Shown: positions 32,676-41,059, counted from the first letter of the stretch. The stretch: 64,000 bases of DNA from Lewinellaceae bacterium (GCA_020636445.1 JACJXV010000002.1:62001-126000), one strand, 5' to 3'. Program-made: numbers and translations. The notes: generated by a model from the letters alone, not told the origin.

Positions 32676-33872
32676 TTATTGCCTTTCGATGATCATGGCT
32701 ACCCCCATTCCTCCTTTGGCGGCTATGGTGGCTAATCCGGTGTTCAGGTCACGGCGTTCGAGTTCGTCGATGAGCGTACTCAGAAGGAAGGCACCGGCGG
32801 CGCCCAGTGGGGCTCCAAGGGCGATTGCCCCGCCATTGACATTGAGTCGATCGGCGGGAATTTGTAGCATACGCTGGCAGTGTAACGGGATGGCAGCATA
32901 AGATTCATGGCATTCCCACAAGTCGATATCTGTGGGTTCCATGCCTGCCATGCTGAGGGCTACTGCTGCTGCCTGGTGAGCACCCCTGAGTAAAATGGCG
33001 GGGTCGAGGCTAAGCGTGGTGGCCGTGCGAATCCGGGCACGGGGAGTAAGTCCCAATGCCTTTCCTTTTTGCTGACTCCCCAGTAGTAAAAGGGCTGCCC
33101 CGTCGGCACTGCTGGCCATTGTCGCGGGTGTATGTAAGTGTTTGACTTGTTCAACTGCCGGGAAGTGATGCAGGGCCATTTGATCAAAGCCCAGCGCACC
33201 CAGCTCGGCGAAAGCAGGCGATTGGGCCTGCAGTAAATCCGCTGTCATAGCTGGCCAGCGCCACTCATCCCGGTCGAGAATCAGTAACCCATTTTGGTCG
33301 TAAATGGGTTGTAAGCTGGGGTGGAAATATCCTTGTTCACCAGCATGGACCGCACGGTGATAGGTATGCAGGGCAAACGCATCCAGTTCCTCCCGGGTAA
33401 ATCCAGTACAGGTGGCTAACAAATCGGCGCTAATGCCGGTGGGAACATAATCGACCCGGTGTAATACCCCAGGGTCAAAACCCAGTGCTCCGCCGGCACT
33501 TCCCAGTGGAACCCGACTCATGCTTTCGATGCCTCCGGCAACGATCAACTCCGCCCAGCCGGCCCGAATTTTTGCAGCTCCCAGGGAAATAGCTTCCAGG
33601 CTGGAGGCCTCATATCGGTTTAGGGTCATTCCGCTGGTGGTAGGCGGCCACCCGGCCTGCAAAAGTGCTGCTTTGGCAATATTAGCCCCCTGGTCACCCG
33701 TCGGGGTAACACAGCCAATGAGTAAGTCGTCGACCTGCTTTAAATCGAGCTCAGGCTGCCGCCGTTGCAGGCCTTCCAGTACCCGGGCCAATAAATCGAC
33801 AGGCTTTACTTCGTAAAGTGCCGTTTGGCCCCAGGGGGTCCGTAATGCATCAAAAATATAGGCTTCTGTCAT
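32676..33872 (-). CDS. Thiolase-fold protein lacking catalytic residues
   Basis: The 398-aa protein aligns over its whole length with acetyl-CoA acyltransferases (GGIESMSRVPLG, NVNGGAIALG, the final GGMGVAMIIE). The nucleophilic Cys of the CASG motif is Glu88 (NRYEASSLEAI). The His of GHPLG is Ala354 (ALGAPLG). The second catalytic Cys near the C-terminus is Ala384 (TIAAKGGMG). The NEAFA motif is CHESYAA, with His322 in place of Asn. It therefore should not act as an ordinary thiolase. It is co-transcribed with the intact alpha subunit, so it may be a structural beta-like subunit, or it may catalyse a different reaction such as decarboxylation. Frame and length are intact. Confidence 0.88.
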   Translation of the reverse strand: MTEAYIFDALRTPWGQTALYEVKPVDLLARVLEGLQRRQPELDLKQVDDLLIGCVTPTGDQGANIAKAALLQAGWPPTTSGMTLNRYEASSLEAISLGAAKIRAGWAELIVAGGIESMSRVPLGSAGGALGFDPGVLHRVDYVPTGISADLLATCTGFTREELDAFALHTYHRAVHAGEQGYFHPSLQPIYDQNGLLILDRDEWRWPAMTADLLQAQSPAFAELGALGFDQMALHHFPAVEQVKHLHTPATMASSADGAALLLLGSQQKGKALGLTPRARIRTATTLSLDPAILLRGAHQAAAVALSMAGMEPTDIDLWECHESYAAIPLHCQRMLQIPADRLNVNGGAIALGAPLGAAGAFLLSTLIDELERRDLNTGLATIAAKGGMGVAMIIERQ

Positions 33873-34213
33873 GATTGATCCAGCTTGGACAGGCTCCTTT
33901 TTGCAAAGCTATCGAAATCTACACGAACCTCGAAATGGTTTGTGGTTTTGGTTACTGGTTATTCGTTACTGGTTACTGGTTCCCACCCGCCAAAGGCGGA
34001 CAAGTTTTTTACCCGCCGAAACCTCGGTGCAGGCGGGCCCATTTCCCCAAAGAGATAATCTTGGCGTTGAGCAACGCAGGCGGCCCCCAAAATCACCAAC
34101 CAAAGGCCAGGGTATCGCATTGGTCTGATAATTTTGGCTTCCGGTAGATTCCTATTAGGAGCTACCCATCAGAAGGGTGTATATTTGCAGGAGATGCACT
34201 AAAATTCGCAGCT
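33873..34213. repeat. Intergenic region with modular repeats and GC-hairpin words
   Basis: The 341 bases include tandem TTACTGGTTAC-type words (33945-33980) and the hairpin words ACCCGCCAAAGGCGG and GGTGCAGGCGGGCC, which recur at 38.4 and 52.8 kb. No gene is supported. The promoter of the small protein at 34214 should lie in the last 60 bases. Confidence 0.55.
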
Positions 34214-34552
34214 ATGCCACGTTTACGTTTAAAACTTACCGGGTTTGCCCGCTTTTTTATTGTCATGGTCATTTTGGCTCCGATTGCCTATCTGGCGGCC
34301 TCTTACTATAATGGGGAAGATGGCTGGGAAAACATCAAGCGTGTTTTCCAGCAAGACAGCCCTCGCCAGGAAGTGGTAGTCCCGGATACAGAGGATGACG
34401 AGTCAACGACGACCGTTAGCACTCCTTCGCCTTCATCCATGTCGAAAGCTGATATGCAGGCCGAGATATTTGCCTTACGCGACTCACTGCGAGCCAAAGA
34501 ATTTGAAATTCGGGAACTACAGCGGCAAATTCGGCTTCTGAAGAATCGATAA
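34214..34552 (+). CDS. Small single-span protein with C-terminal coiled coil
   Basis: The 112-aa protein has a basic N-terminus, one transmembrane helix (residues 12-30), a Ser/Thr/Asp-rich linker (about 50-78) and a C-terminal heptad helix (ADMQAEIFALRDSLRAKEFE onward to residue 110). This suggests an oligomerising membrane anchor. Family and role are unknown. A holin-like (DUF360) membrane protein starts 18 bases later, so the two probably share a transcript. Confidence 0.6.
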   Translation: MPRLRLKLTGFARFFIVMVILAPIAYLAASYYNGEDGWENIKRVFQQDSPRQEVVVPDTEDDESTTTVSTPSPSSMSKADMQAEIFALRDSLRAKEFEIRELQRQIRLLKNR

Positions 34553-34570
34553 TAAATAAAACGTAAGACC

Positions 34571-34951
34571 ATGGATTGGTTAACCCAAGAAATCACCTGG
34601 CAAGGGAGTACCAATAGTGTGCTCCTGAAAGTATTGCTCAATGCACTGGCTATATTTGCCGCTGCTTATCTGCTCCGTGGAGTTCATCTGAAGAATCTGG
34701 GACAAGCTATCCTGGCGGCTATTTTTCTGGCTATTTTACATGCTACCCTGGGTAAGATTCTTTTATTTCTCGCGATACCGCTGCGGTTACTAACCCTGGG
34801 TTTATTTAATCTGGTGATTGATGCGGCCTTAATTATGCTGGCTGCTTATTTTTTACCGGGCTTTAGTGTGAAAAACTTCGGCTGGGCTTTGTTACTGGCC
34901 CTGGTTCTTACCCTTTTTAACGGTGTATTACATCTCATCTACCTGGGGTAA
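34571..34951 (+). CDS. Phage_holin_4_2 / YvlD-like four-helix membrane protein
   Basis: The 126-aa protein has four hydrophobic segments with the conserved NALAIFAAAYLLRGV, ILHATLG and IPLRLLTLGLFNLVIDAAL motifs of the DUF360 (YvlD) family. Despite the Pfam name it is a chromosomal protein found in many bacteria with no lysis cassette here. It is a short gene downstream of the coiled-coil protein and ends at a strong terminator. Its function is not known. Confidence 0.85.
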   Translation: MDWLTQEITWQGSTNSVLLKVLLNALAIFAAAYLLRGVHLKNLGQAILAAIFLAILHATLGKILLFLAIPLRLLTLGLFNLVIDAALIMLAAYFLPGFSVKNFGWALLLALVLTLFNGVLHLIYLG

Positions 34952-34981
34952 ATCCCTAATATCCTTTAGTTATAGACTATT

Positions 34982-35028
34982 AATGTGCAGGGCTGCAGCA
35001 GATGTTTTCCGCTGCAGCCCTGCACATT
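34982..35028. terminator. Strong bidirectional terminator
   Basis: An 18-bp perfect stem (AATGTGCAGGGCTGCAGC and complement) around an 11-nt loop lies between convergent genes. On the plus strand the stem is followed by a short U-rich run. Confidence 0.9.
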
Positions 35029-35048
35029 TTTACCTAACACTGACGTGG

Positions 35049-35390
35049 TCAGATTTCTACGGAACAGTTTTGTATTGATTTTGACCAGCCATTCGTTGTA
35101 TGCAGGATTGTCAGTAGTCGCTGCTGATCCAGGGTAATCGATTGCCCAAAAGCCGTTTCCTGTGAGAAATGGATAAGACCGAGCCTGTTCAAAAGCGTTA
35201 AACAATGGTCCAGTGCCTGTACATCCATACCTGCGTTGATATAGATGTCAATCCAATCAGCCGTGGGATAGTTCATCAAATATTCCAGGACAGGTCGGTA
35301 ATGGCGGCAGGCCAGTGTTTGTAGCAATTCCTCAGCTACCTGTAATTGTGTAGGTGTAAATTTTGTTGTCATAGTGTCTATAGTGTTCAT
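35049..35390 (-). CDS. Small winged-helix-like protein
   Basis: The 113-aa protein looks wholly helical with a short wing. QLQVAEELLQTL, a segment with a leucine repeat (DHCLTLLNRLGLIHF) and TLDQQRLLTIL fit an ArsR-like or other winged-helix fold. I cannot assign a family. A second in-frame ATG seven codons in could be the start. It is a lone minus-strand gene between two terminated plus-strand units. Confidence 0.5.
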   Translation of the reverse strand: MNTIDTMTTKFTPTQLQVAEELLQTLACRHYRPVLEYLMNYPTADWIDIYINAGMDVQALDHCLTLLNRLGLIHFSQETAFGQSITLDQQRLLTILHTTNGWSKSIQNCSVEI

Positions 35391-35509
35391 AGGATGAAAT
35401 GCATACCTAACTTTTGCAAAGATAAGTATACTGCCTGATGTACGGAAATGCCGAAAAAAAGTTACAGCTTTTTCTTATTTTTTCCGCAAGCAAATAAAAA
35501 ACGCAGACT

Positions 35510-37078
35510 ATGCCCATCAGAATGGAACAAGACAGCCCCCAGGAACCTCAACAGGGTGGCAATAGAGGCGGTGGCGGTGGTTTAGGTGGACTAATCAAAT
35601 GGTTACCTTTATTGCTGCTGTTTGTTTTTAAACGCCCCAAGCTGTTGATTCCCCTTTTGCTGGTAGGGGGCTTCTGGTACTTTTTTCTGGGTGGCCAGGA
35701 AATGCTCAGTGGTGGAGTAGCTTCTCCGGATGAAATTAACCCGGATGCGTTTTCCCTGGGTGCCTCATTAAGCGAGGAACGATTTGATCAGGCGGAAGTC
35801 TTTGAGCCGTTGAGCTATGGTTCGGGCGACTTTAACCGCTTACCCGCGCGCGTCAATCTCGTCAATTTTGCACCCCGCCCCCTTCACCAGGGCCGGCAGG
35901 GGTCTTGTGTTGGCTGGGCCAGTGCCTATGCGGCCCGGACTATCCTCCAGGCGCGGGCCACCGGGGCTGATCCTAACCGGGTGGCTTTTTCACCGGCGTA
36001 TCTGTATAATCAGATTCACCTTGATGGTTGTGAAGGGGCTTACATGCTCGAAGCCATGAAGACGATGTCCGCCAATGGAGGCTTGCCCATGCAGGAATTT
36101 GGTTATGACGACCGGACCTGCGCCAATTATCCCAATAACCAACAAATTGCGGAAGGCCGGCAGTACCGCATCAAGGGGTATAACCGACTGACCGTTGGGG
36201 CTGAAAATTACAAGCCGGATATTATGGCGATCAAGCAAAATCTTGCGCAAGGTGCGCCGGTGGTCATTGGCGCTATGGTTGGGGGAACTTTTATGAACCG
36301 AATGCTCGGGCAGGCACTGTGGGAACCAACCAGCCGCGATTACAGCATGCAGGGTTTTGGCGGGCATGCGATGTGCGTAATCGGCTATGACGATACGAAA
36401 GCCGGCGGGGCTTTTTATATTCAGAACTCCTGGGGAGAAGAGTGGGGTGACCGCGGCCGTGCCTGGGTTCGTTATCCGGATTTTGAATATTTCGTACGGG
36501 AGGCTTATGGGTTATACCCTATGGGGGCTGCCGGCGAGCAGCAGCAGTTTGACGAGGGCAAAATGGCGGTAGAGTTCGGCTTGCTGGATGTCACCACCGA
36601 GCAGATTATACCCCTGAAACAAGCAGGGGACATCGTTTTCCGCTCCGGCATTCCCTTGCGGGCTGGTCAAAAATTCAAAGTGCTGATTGCCAACTCTATC
36701 GAGTGTTATATGTATGTTTTTGGTCAGGAGACGGACGGTTCCAGCTACGTGCTTTTTCCCTATACTGAAAAGCACTCCGCGTATTGCGGGATTACCGGTA
36801 CCCGACTTTTTCCCCGGGACTATAGTATGGTTCCCGATGATTTAGGTAACCGGGATTATATCGCGGTCGTGATCAGTAAGAAGGAGATTGATTTCAAGGC
36901 ATTCAATCAGCGGTTAAATGCTGGTCGGGGCGCCTATGCCGATCGCCTCAAAACGGCGCTGGCCGGCGAGCGGGTGCGCACGGTAAGCTTCAAGCCCGGG
37001 AATACGGTGGCCTTCAGCGCTGACGTCACAAAAACGACTACCGCTGTAGGGTTGATCGTGGAAATCGATAAACAATAA
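35510..37078 (+). CDS. Membrane-anchored papain-like (C1A) protease with DUF4384-like domain
   Basis: The 522-aa protein has a proline/glycine-rich N-terminus, then two hydrophobic stretches (about 28-40 and 45-60) that form a membrane anchor. A C1 peptidase domain follows (about 105-340). The oxyanion Gln and the nucleophile Cys133 lie in QGRQGSCVGWAS, the general base His286 in GFGGHAMCVIGY, and Asn306 in IQNSWGEEWG. The C-terminal beta domain (about 350-520; LRAGQKFKVLIANSI, SYVLFPYTEKHS) resembles DUF4384, which in other proteins accompanies caspase-like or kinase-like modules. The start may be 35510 or 35522. Substrate is unknown. Confidence 0.85.
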   Translation: MPIRMEQDSPQEPQQGGNRGGGGGLGGLIKWLPLLLLFVFKRPKLLIPLLLVGGFWYFFLGGQEMLSGGVASPDEINPDAFSLGASLSEERFDQAEVFEPLSYGSGDFNRLPARVNLVNFAPRPLHQGRQGSCVGWASAYAARTILQARATGADPNRVAFSPAYLYNQIHLDGCEGAYMLEAMKTMSANGGLPMQEFGYDDRTCANYPNNQQIAEGRQYRIKGYNRLTVGAENYKPDIMAIKQNLAQGAPVVIGAMVGGTFMNRMLGQALWEPTSRDYSMQGFGGHAMCVIGYDDTKAGGAFYIQNSWGEEWGDRGRAWVRYPDFEYFVREAYGLYPMGAAGEQQQFDEGKMAVEFGLLDVTTEQIIPLKQAGDIVFRSGIPLRAGQKFKVLIANSIECYMYVFGQETDGSSYVLFPYTEKHSAYCGITGTRLFPRDYSMVPDDLGNRDYIAVVISKKEIDFKAFNQRLNAGRGAYADRLKTALAGERVRTVSFKPGNTVAFSADVTKTTTAVGLIVEIDKQ

Positions 37079-37141
37079 CCACCCCGGAGAATTTCGGGGC
37101 TTTATATGCCAGGGGGCGAAAGCCCGGCAAGCACAATCATC

Positions 37142-38254
37142 ATGGAGCATATTCGTGCGGGACTGACGGTCCCTACCTTATTATTGGATGAAGAAAAATG
37201 CCGGGCGAATATCCACCGGATGGTGCGTAAGGCTCGCCAGGCCGGGGTTCGGTTGCGGCCTCATTTTAAGACGCATCAATCCTGGGAGGTGGGGCGCTGG
37301 TTTCGGGAAGCGGGAGTTACGGCAATAACGGTTTCTTCTTTGCGGATGGCCAGTTATTTTGCAGCCGATGGCTGGTCCGATATTACCGTTGCCTTTCCGG
37401 TAAACATCCGGGAAATGGCCCGCATTCGCGACTTAGTCCAGCAAGTTGAACTTAACGTTCTGGTGGAAGACCTGGAAACTGTCCATCAACTAGATACCCA
37501 ACTGAACGGCCCCCTGGGCATCTGGCTGAAGATCGATGCCGGATACCATCGCACCGGATTACAACCCGATAACCTTTCGCTGATTCAGGAGATCCTGTCC
37601 GCTATCCGGTCCAGCTGGCACCTGAAGGCTAAAGGGATACTGGCCCATGCCGGGAATAGTTATGGCGCACGGGGTCAGGCGGAAATAGCGCAGGTTCATC
37701 AGGAAACCCTGGCGGTTATGCAACGGTTACGCAGCGATCTCCAGCCTTCCTGGCCTGACCTGGAAGTTTCGGTGGGCGATACCCCTACCTGCAGTGTAAT
37801 GGAACAATTTCCAGGCGTTGATGAGATCCGCCCTGGTAATTTTGTTTTTTATGATGCCACTCAGCTTGCCATTGGTTCTTGTGTGCCAGATTGGGTCGCT
37901 GTCGCCCTGGCCTGTCCGGTCGTAGCGGTTCATCCCTGGAAACAGGAGATTTTGTTGTATGGCGGCGGCGTCCATTTTTCCAAAGACCGGCTACCTACAC
38001 CCGCTGGCGATTGTTACGGTTACCTGCTGGATTGGACGGCAGAGGGCTGGGCCTGGCCCGCGGGCACTCCCTCCCCGGTAGTAAGCTTATCCCAGGAGCA
38101 TGGCCGGCTGGCCGCTACCCCCGAACTACTGGCCCGGGTGCGCCCGGGGGATATCTTACCGATTATGCCGGTACATAGCTGTATGACTGCCGATTTACTC
38201 AAGCAATACGTAACCCTGGAAGGAAAGGTCATCGATATGATGCACTATGTCTGA
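37142..38254 (+). CDS. D-threonine aldolase/D-serine dehydratase-like PLP enzyme (DSD1 family)
   Basis: The 370-aa fold-type III PLP enzyme has the lysine that binds PLP in RPHFKTHQS. It also has the metal-site motif PVHSCMTADL near the C-terminus, typical of D-threonine aldolase and eukaryotic-type D-serine dehydratase. The conserved GDTPTCS and RPGNFVFYDATQ phosphate-binding strands are present. The start at 37142 is preferred because the 12 residues before it are encoded by a small hairpin region (37081-37100) after the protease gene. Whether it acts on D-threonine, D-serine or another D-hydroxy amino acid cannot be decided. Confidence 0.87.
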   Translation: MEHIRAGLTVPTLLLDEEKCRANIHRMVRKARQAGVRLRPHFKTHQSWEVGRWFREAGVTAITVSSLRMASYFAADGWSDITVAFPVNIREMARIRDLVQQVELNVLVEDLETVHQLDTQLNGPLGIWLKIDAGYHRTGLQPDNLSLIQEILSAIRSSWHLKAKGILAHAGNSYGARGQAEIAQVHQETLAVMQRLRSDLQPSWPDLEVSVGDTPTCSVMEQFPGVDEIRPGNFVFYDATQLAIGSCVPDWVAVALACPVVAVHPWKQEILLYGGGVHFSKDRLPTPAGDCYGYLLDWTAEGWAWPAGTPSPVVSLSQEHGRLAATPELLARVRPGDILPIMPVHSCMTADLLKQYVTLEGKVIDMMHYV

Positions 38255-38280
38255 GCCGGAATTCCCTGCTGTCCTGAAAT

Positions 38281-38537
38281 GAGTCATCCCGAATTTTGGA
38301 CAACCTGGCTTTGGGGTTTAGAGCCGCAGGTCGCGTTGCTCCCTGCCCAGCTTGCCCGTATGGGTCTGGGCTACGAGCGGAGTGAGTAGCGGCTCTAAAC
38401 CAGCCTGCCCTCCAAAGGCGGGTAAACCCTCCAAAGGCGGGTAAACCCTCCAAAGGCGGGTAAACCCTCCAAAGGCGGGTAAACCCTCCAAAGGCGGGTA
38501 AACCCTGCCTGCTACCAAATCAGCATTTGGGATGACT
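38281..38537. mobile_element. 257-bp nested inverted-repeat element with tandem repeats
   Basis: The outer ends AGTCATCCC (38282-38290) and GGGATGACT (38528-38536) are inverted. An inner perfect 12-bp inverted repeat, GTTTAGAGCCGC/GCGGCTCTAAAC, spans 38316-38400. The right part contains the 19-bp tandem array. No coding region is supported. The layout suggests a non-autonomous mobile or repeat element. Confidence 0.55.
38408..38498. repeat. 19-bp tandem repeat
   Basis: The unit TAAACCCTCCAAAGGCGGG is repeated four times without change (38423-38498) after a partial first copy lacking its first four bases. Each copy contains a CC-TCCAAAGG-CGGG hairpin-like core related to the GC words in other gaps. 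Confidence 0.9.
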
Positions 38538-38637
38538 TATGTTAGTGAGCGGTGTGCAGCACGCCTCGCAGCGCTTCGACGGGTAAAAAACCAGAAACCC
38601 GTCAGCAGTATACGAATCACGCTCAACCCAGAATGTC

Positions 38638-38922
38638 TCAGGCAGCTGAAAACTGGGCAGGACCGTACACTTGGAGGGCATGGATAATTTCCTGGATATC
38701 GGGAAGGATACCCATGCTAACAATATTATTATTGATAAAAAGGGCAGGGATCGCAATGATCCCGGCAGCAATAAAGCGATCTATATCCGAGATAAACTCA
38801 ATTTCAATCGGTATTTTTAGTTCGAGAGCAGCACTTTCGACTGAGATAGCCAGTGCACGTTCAAGGGCCGTATTGACCCCCATGATCTGAACGTTCGCTA
38901 TTCCATTGTTTATCTCCTTCAT
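38638..38922 (-). CDS. Thioredoxin-fold protein without CxxC active site
   Basis: The 94-aa protein resembles the small archaeal-type thioredoxin/redox-disulfide family (MTH895-like). It has the start NVQIMG, a helix, the strand IEIEFISDID, and the cis-Pro loop AIPALFINNNIVSMG. The CxxC motif after the first strand is replaced by VNTALERA, and no Cys is present anywhere. It cannot do thiol exchange in the usual way. It may be a structural or regulatory relic. It lies between two repeat-rich gaps and has no clear operon partner. The base composition seems somewhat more A/T-rich than its neighbours. Confidence 0.7.
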   Translation of the reverse strand: MKEINNGIANVQIMGVNTALERALAISVESAALELKIPIEIEFISDIDRFIAAGIIAIPALFINNNIVSMGILPDIQEIIHALQVYGPAQFSAA

Positions 38923-39225
38923 GCGGGTATGTTTTACACCCTTCTGTGAAAATCCACGTAAACCAGGGTCGCTGATGAATATCCTTTTTGAGGCGCCGGG
39001 AAAAAATCAACACGGCTACTTGCGTTACCGTTTTCGGATAAATTTACCGACACCTCCGGAAGTGACATTGCTTAGCTACTTCCATTTTCCAAGTATACCA
39101 TATAAATCGCGTAAGCACCATGATAGCAGTCAGTGAAGCAATTGATTTTAATCAGGACGGGAAAATGAGTTGGTTGCTGGCATCCTACTTCCAGAATGCC
39201 GAACTTTGTATAAATACCTACCTTC
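38923..39225. other. Intergenic region, no supported gene
   Basis: The 303 bases separate divergent genes. GTATAAATAC near 39208 may belong to the promoter of the rightward gene. Short open frames here (for example 39120-39326) run into the next gene in another frame and have no family features. Confidence 0.4.
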
Positions 39226-40014
39226 ATGCTCAGAATGCTACTCTGCTTTTTTGTATCGGGTTCACTGCTAACCTCCTCCCTTATGGGGCAAGAACAACTT
39301 CCACCCTTATCCCGACGAGCCTTTGAGTTATACCCAACCCTGGTGAATTTGTATGGGTATGCCGCCGCAGAGTTCGATGGTAAGGCCATTGTATTTGGGG
39401 GGCTTTATCGCTCGGACGTACCTGGCTACGATCGCGATTTTCCCAATACCGACCTTATCGTAATCGATTACTGGCGGGGCCGGGCAGTTGCGTTCAATGT
39501 GGGCAGTTTTACCTACCCCCTGAATGAACAATTAGGCTCGCGGGGAATGGCCTATTATCAGGACGGCAATACGCTTTATTTATTGGGCGGATATGGGTAC
39601 AGTGAGCACGAAAAACGCAAAGTGACTTTTCCGTACCTAACCGTGGTCAAAATACGGGAAACGGTGGATGCGCTGCTGCACGGAGAGAAACCTGACGCCT
39701 ATTTTTACCAAATATGTGATGAGAATATGGCTATTTTCGATGGTCAGTTGGATTCTAATGGCGACGAATTCTTCCTGGTCCACGGGAAATATGCCTACCA
39801 GTTACGTCCCTTTTCCAATCAGCCGGAAACCCGCCAGGAATCCTACCGGGGGCAGGTCCGCACTTTTCGCCTGGAACGGGCCGGACTAGGTATGCGGATT
39901 ACTGACTATAAACAATGGACAGACCCCCGGGAATTTCTCGATTTTTACAAAAACCTGGTCCCCGGCCGGGTGGATCAAGCCCTCGATTCCCTGGGCATTC
40001 GCCGGGTGAATTGA
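39226..40014 (+). CDS. Secreted protein with Kelch-like beta-propeller repeats
   Basis: The 262-aa protein has a signal peptide (MLRMLLCFFVSGSLL, cleaved near SLMGQ). It has at least two Kelch-like blades: AAAEFDGKAIVFGGL (about residue 46) and GMAYYQDGNTLYLLGGYG (about residue 107). Only about half a propeller is encoded, so it is either a shortened gene or must oligomerise. The stop is followed at once by modular intergenic repeat DNA, as with the folate enzyme, so a 3' truncation by repeat insertion is possible. Function is unknown. Confidence 0.65.
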   Translation: MLRMLLCFFVSGSLLTSSLMGQEQLPPLSRRAFELYPTLVNLYGYAAAEFDGKAIVFGGLYRSDVPGYDRDFPNTDLIVIDYWRGRAVAFNVGSFTYPLNEQLGSRGMAYYQDGNTLYLLGGYGYSEHEKRKVTFPYLTVVKIRETVDALLHGEKPDAYFYQICDENMAIFDGQLDSNGDEFFLVHGKYAYQLRPFSNQPETRQESYRGQVRTFRLERAGLGMRITDYKQWTDPREFLDFYKNLVPGRVDQALDSLGIRRVN

Positions 40015-40115
40015 GGAAATCAGAAACTTGTCCCGACTGCGTAGGGGTGAGAAATCAGTTGCGCTGAACGAGTAACTAGAAACTAATAACCAGTCACCAA
40101 AAACCAGCCCCCACT
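40015..40115. repeat. Modular intergenic repeat
   Basis: Words GTCCCGACTGCGTAGGGG, GAACGAGTAACTAGAAAC and TAATAACCAGTCACC recur in the same style as at 11040-11160 and 52770-52900. Confidence 0.55.
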
Positions 40116-40171
40116 GATAAAGATCATCCCTGGCATTGACAATCATCACCTGCAGCGGCAGGCTTCAGTCG

Positions 40172-40346
40172 TATTTTTGAAATGGTAACGGGGATGCAAG
40201 ATCCCCATAAGCTTTACAGCTTAACCATGGTCAATTGGGTGTTCAATCATTAATGCCGGTATTATCCCTCCTCTCTCTTTACGGCATACCTATCCGGGAT
40301 ACCGGCGAAGTCTGTCGCTCCACCACGTGGGGCGACAGTTTTTTTT
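40172..40346 (+). ncRNA. Candidate structured RNA with own promoter and terminator
   Basis: TATTTTTG at 40172-40179 matches a Bacteroidota -7 element. Downstream are the hairpins GGGGA/TCCCC (40200-40216) and TAAGCT/AGCTTA (about 40217-40232), then a long stem GCCGGTA/TACCGGC around 40255-40306. A strong terminator follows (CTGTCGC/GCGACAG, 40312-40338, then eight T to 40346). The predicted transcript is about 160 nt with no open frame. It could be a small RNA, or the leader of the membrane protein gene that starts 100 bases later (attenuation or riboswitch). No known RNA family is recognised. Confidence 0.45.
40312..40346 (+). terminator. Strong rho-independent terminator
   Basis: The stem CTGTCGC/GCGACAG, with a further CCAC/GTGG inner pair, is followed by eight T. 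It ends the candidate RNA or any read-through from the Kelch gene. Confidence 0.9.
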
Positions 40347-40447
40347 GCCCTGTTCACACTCCTGAAAAAGATTACAAAAACTATTGGCATCACAGGTCAC
40401 AATATTGATTTTTACAGCGTTATTATAGCTGAACAACTTACAAGCAG

Positions 40448-41059
40448 ATGAAACGCTTTTCCAAATCAAGACTCCTTTTAGCCCTGACTTTCGTGATTAC
40501 CAGCGGCCTGTTCTGGCATTCTTTGACTGCGCAAACCCGACTGAGTCCCAAGTTTGGCTTTGTTTATCCTGATTTTTCTACTGATCTGGCTCCCTTGAGT
40601 TTACGGGCACAGGGCGCTGGGGGGAGTACGATTGGTCTGGACTTGCGAATTGAGCGGCGGCGGTTATTTCTGCATCCGGGGATTCACTTTCAATCGATAC
40701 GTACGGATCTGGATAATCCCCTGTCTGCTTCACCTTTACCTGGCGAACAAACAAAAATTCGTTCATTAAAGCTCCCCTTGCAGGTGGGTGGGTATGTAAC
40801 GGGTGATGCCTCCTTTATCCGGCTGCATCTCAAGGGAGGACTAGTGCCGGAATGGACAACAGGGGTTAAACCAACAGACCGGTTGAACCTGGAGCGCGAT
40901 CGGGTGGAAGATGTTCAATGGGGCTGGTGCCTGGGTGCGGGTGCAGACTTTCTGCTGCTGACCGTCGATTTCCGGTATGATTTTGGTCTATCCCCCTTGT
41001 TTACCGATAGCGGAGACCGCAAAAACATGGCCACCATTAGTATTGGGTTAATTTTATAA
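40448..41059 (+). CDS. Small outer-membrane beta-barrel protein (PorT-like)
   Basis: The 203-aa protein has a signal peptide (residues 1-29, cleaved near LTAQ). Eight amphipathic strands follow (for example STIGLDLRIERRRLFLHPGI and LKLPLQVGGYV), ending in ATISIGLIL. This matches the Bacteroidota family of 8-stranded outer-membrane beta-barrel proteins (PF13568, PorT type). The role is unknown, and no T9SS genes are next to it. It converges on the membrane HTH gene. Confidence 0.78.
   Translation: MKRFSKSRLLLALTFVITSGLFWHSLTAQTRLSPKFGFVYPDFSTDLAPLSLRAQGAGGSTIGLDLRIERRRLFLHPGIHFQSIRTDLDNPLSASPLPGEQTKIRSLKLPLQVGGYVTGDASFIRLHLKGGLVPEWTTGVKPTDRLNLERDRVEDVQWGWCLGAGADFLLLTVDFRYDFGLSPLFTDSGDRKNMATISIGLIL

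Noticed and set aside
34571..34951. Holin-like gene as sign of a prophage
   Set aside because: The YvlD/DUF360 family is chromosomal and there are no lysis, capsid, tail or integrase genes nearby.
38408..38498. Regular 19-bp repeats as a possible CRISPR array
   Set aside because: The copies are directly adjacent with no spacers, so this is a tandem repeat.
39120..39326. Small plus-strand open frame of 68 codons
   Set aside because: It overlaps the start of the Kelch-like gene in another frame and has no supporting features.
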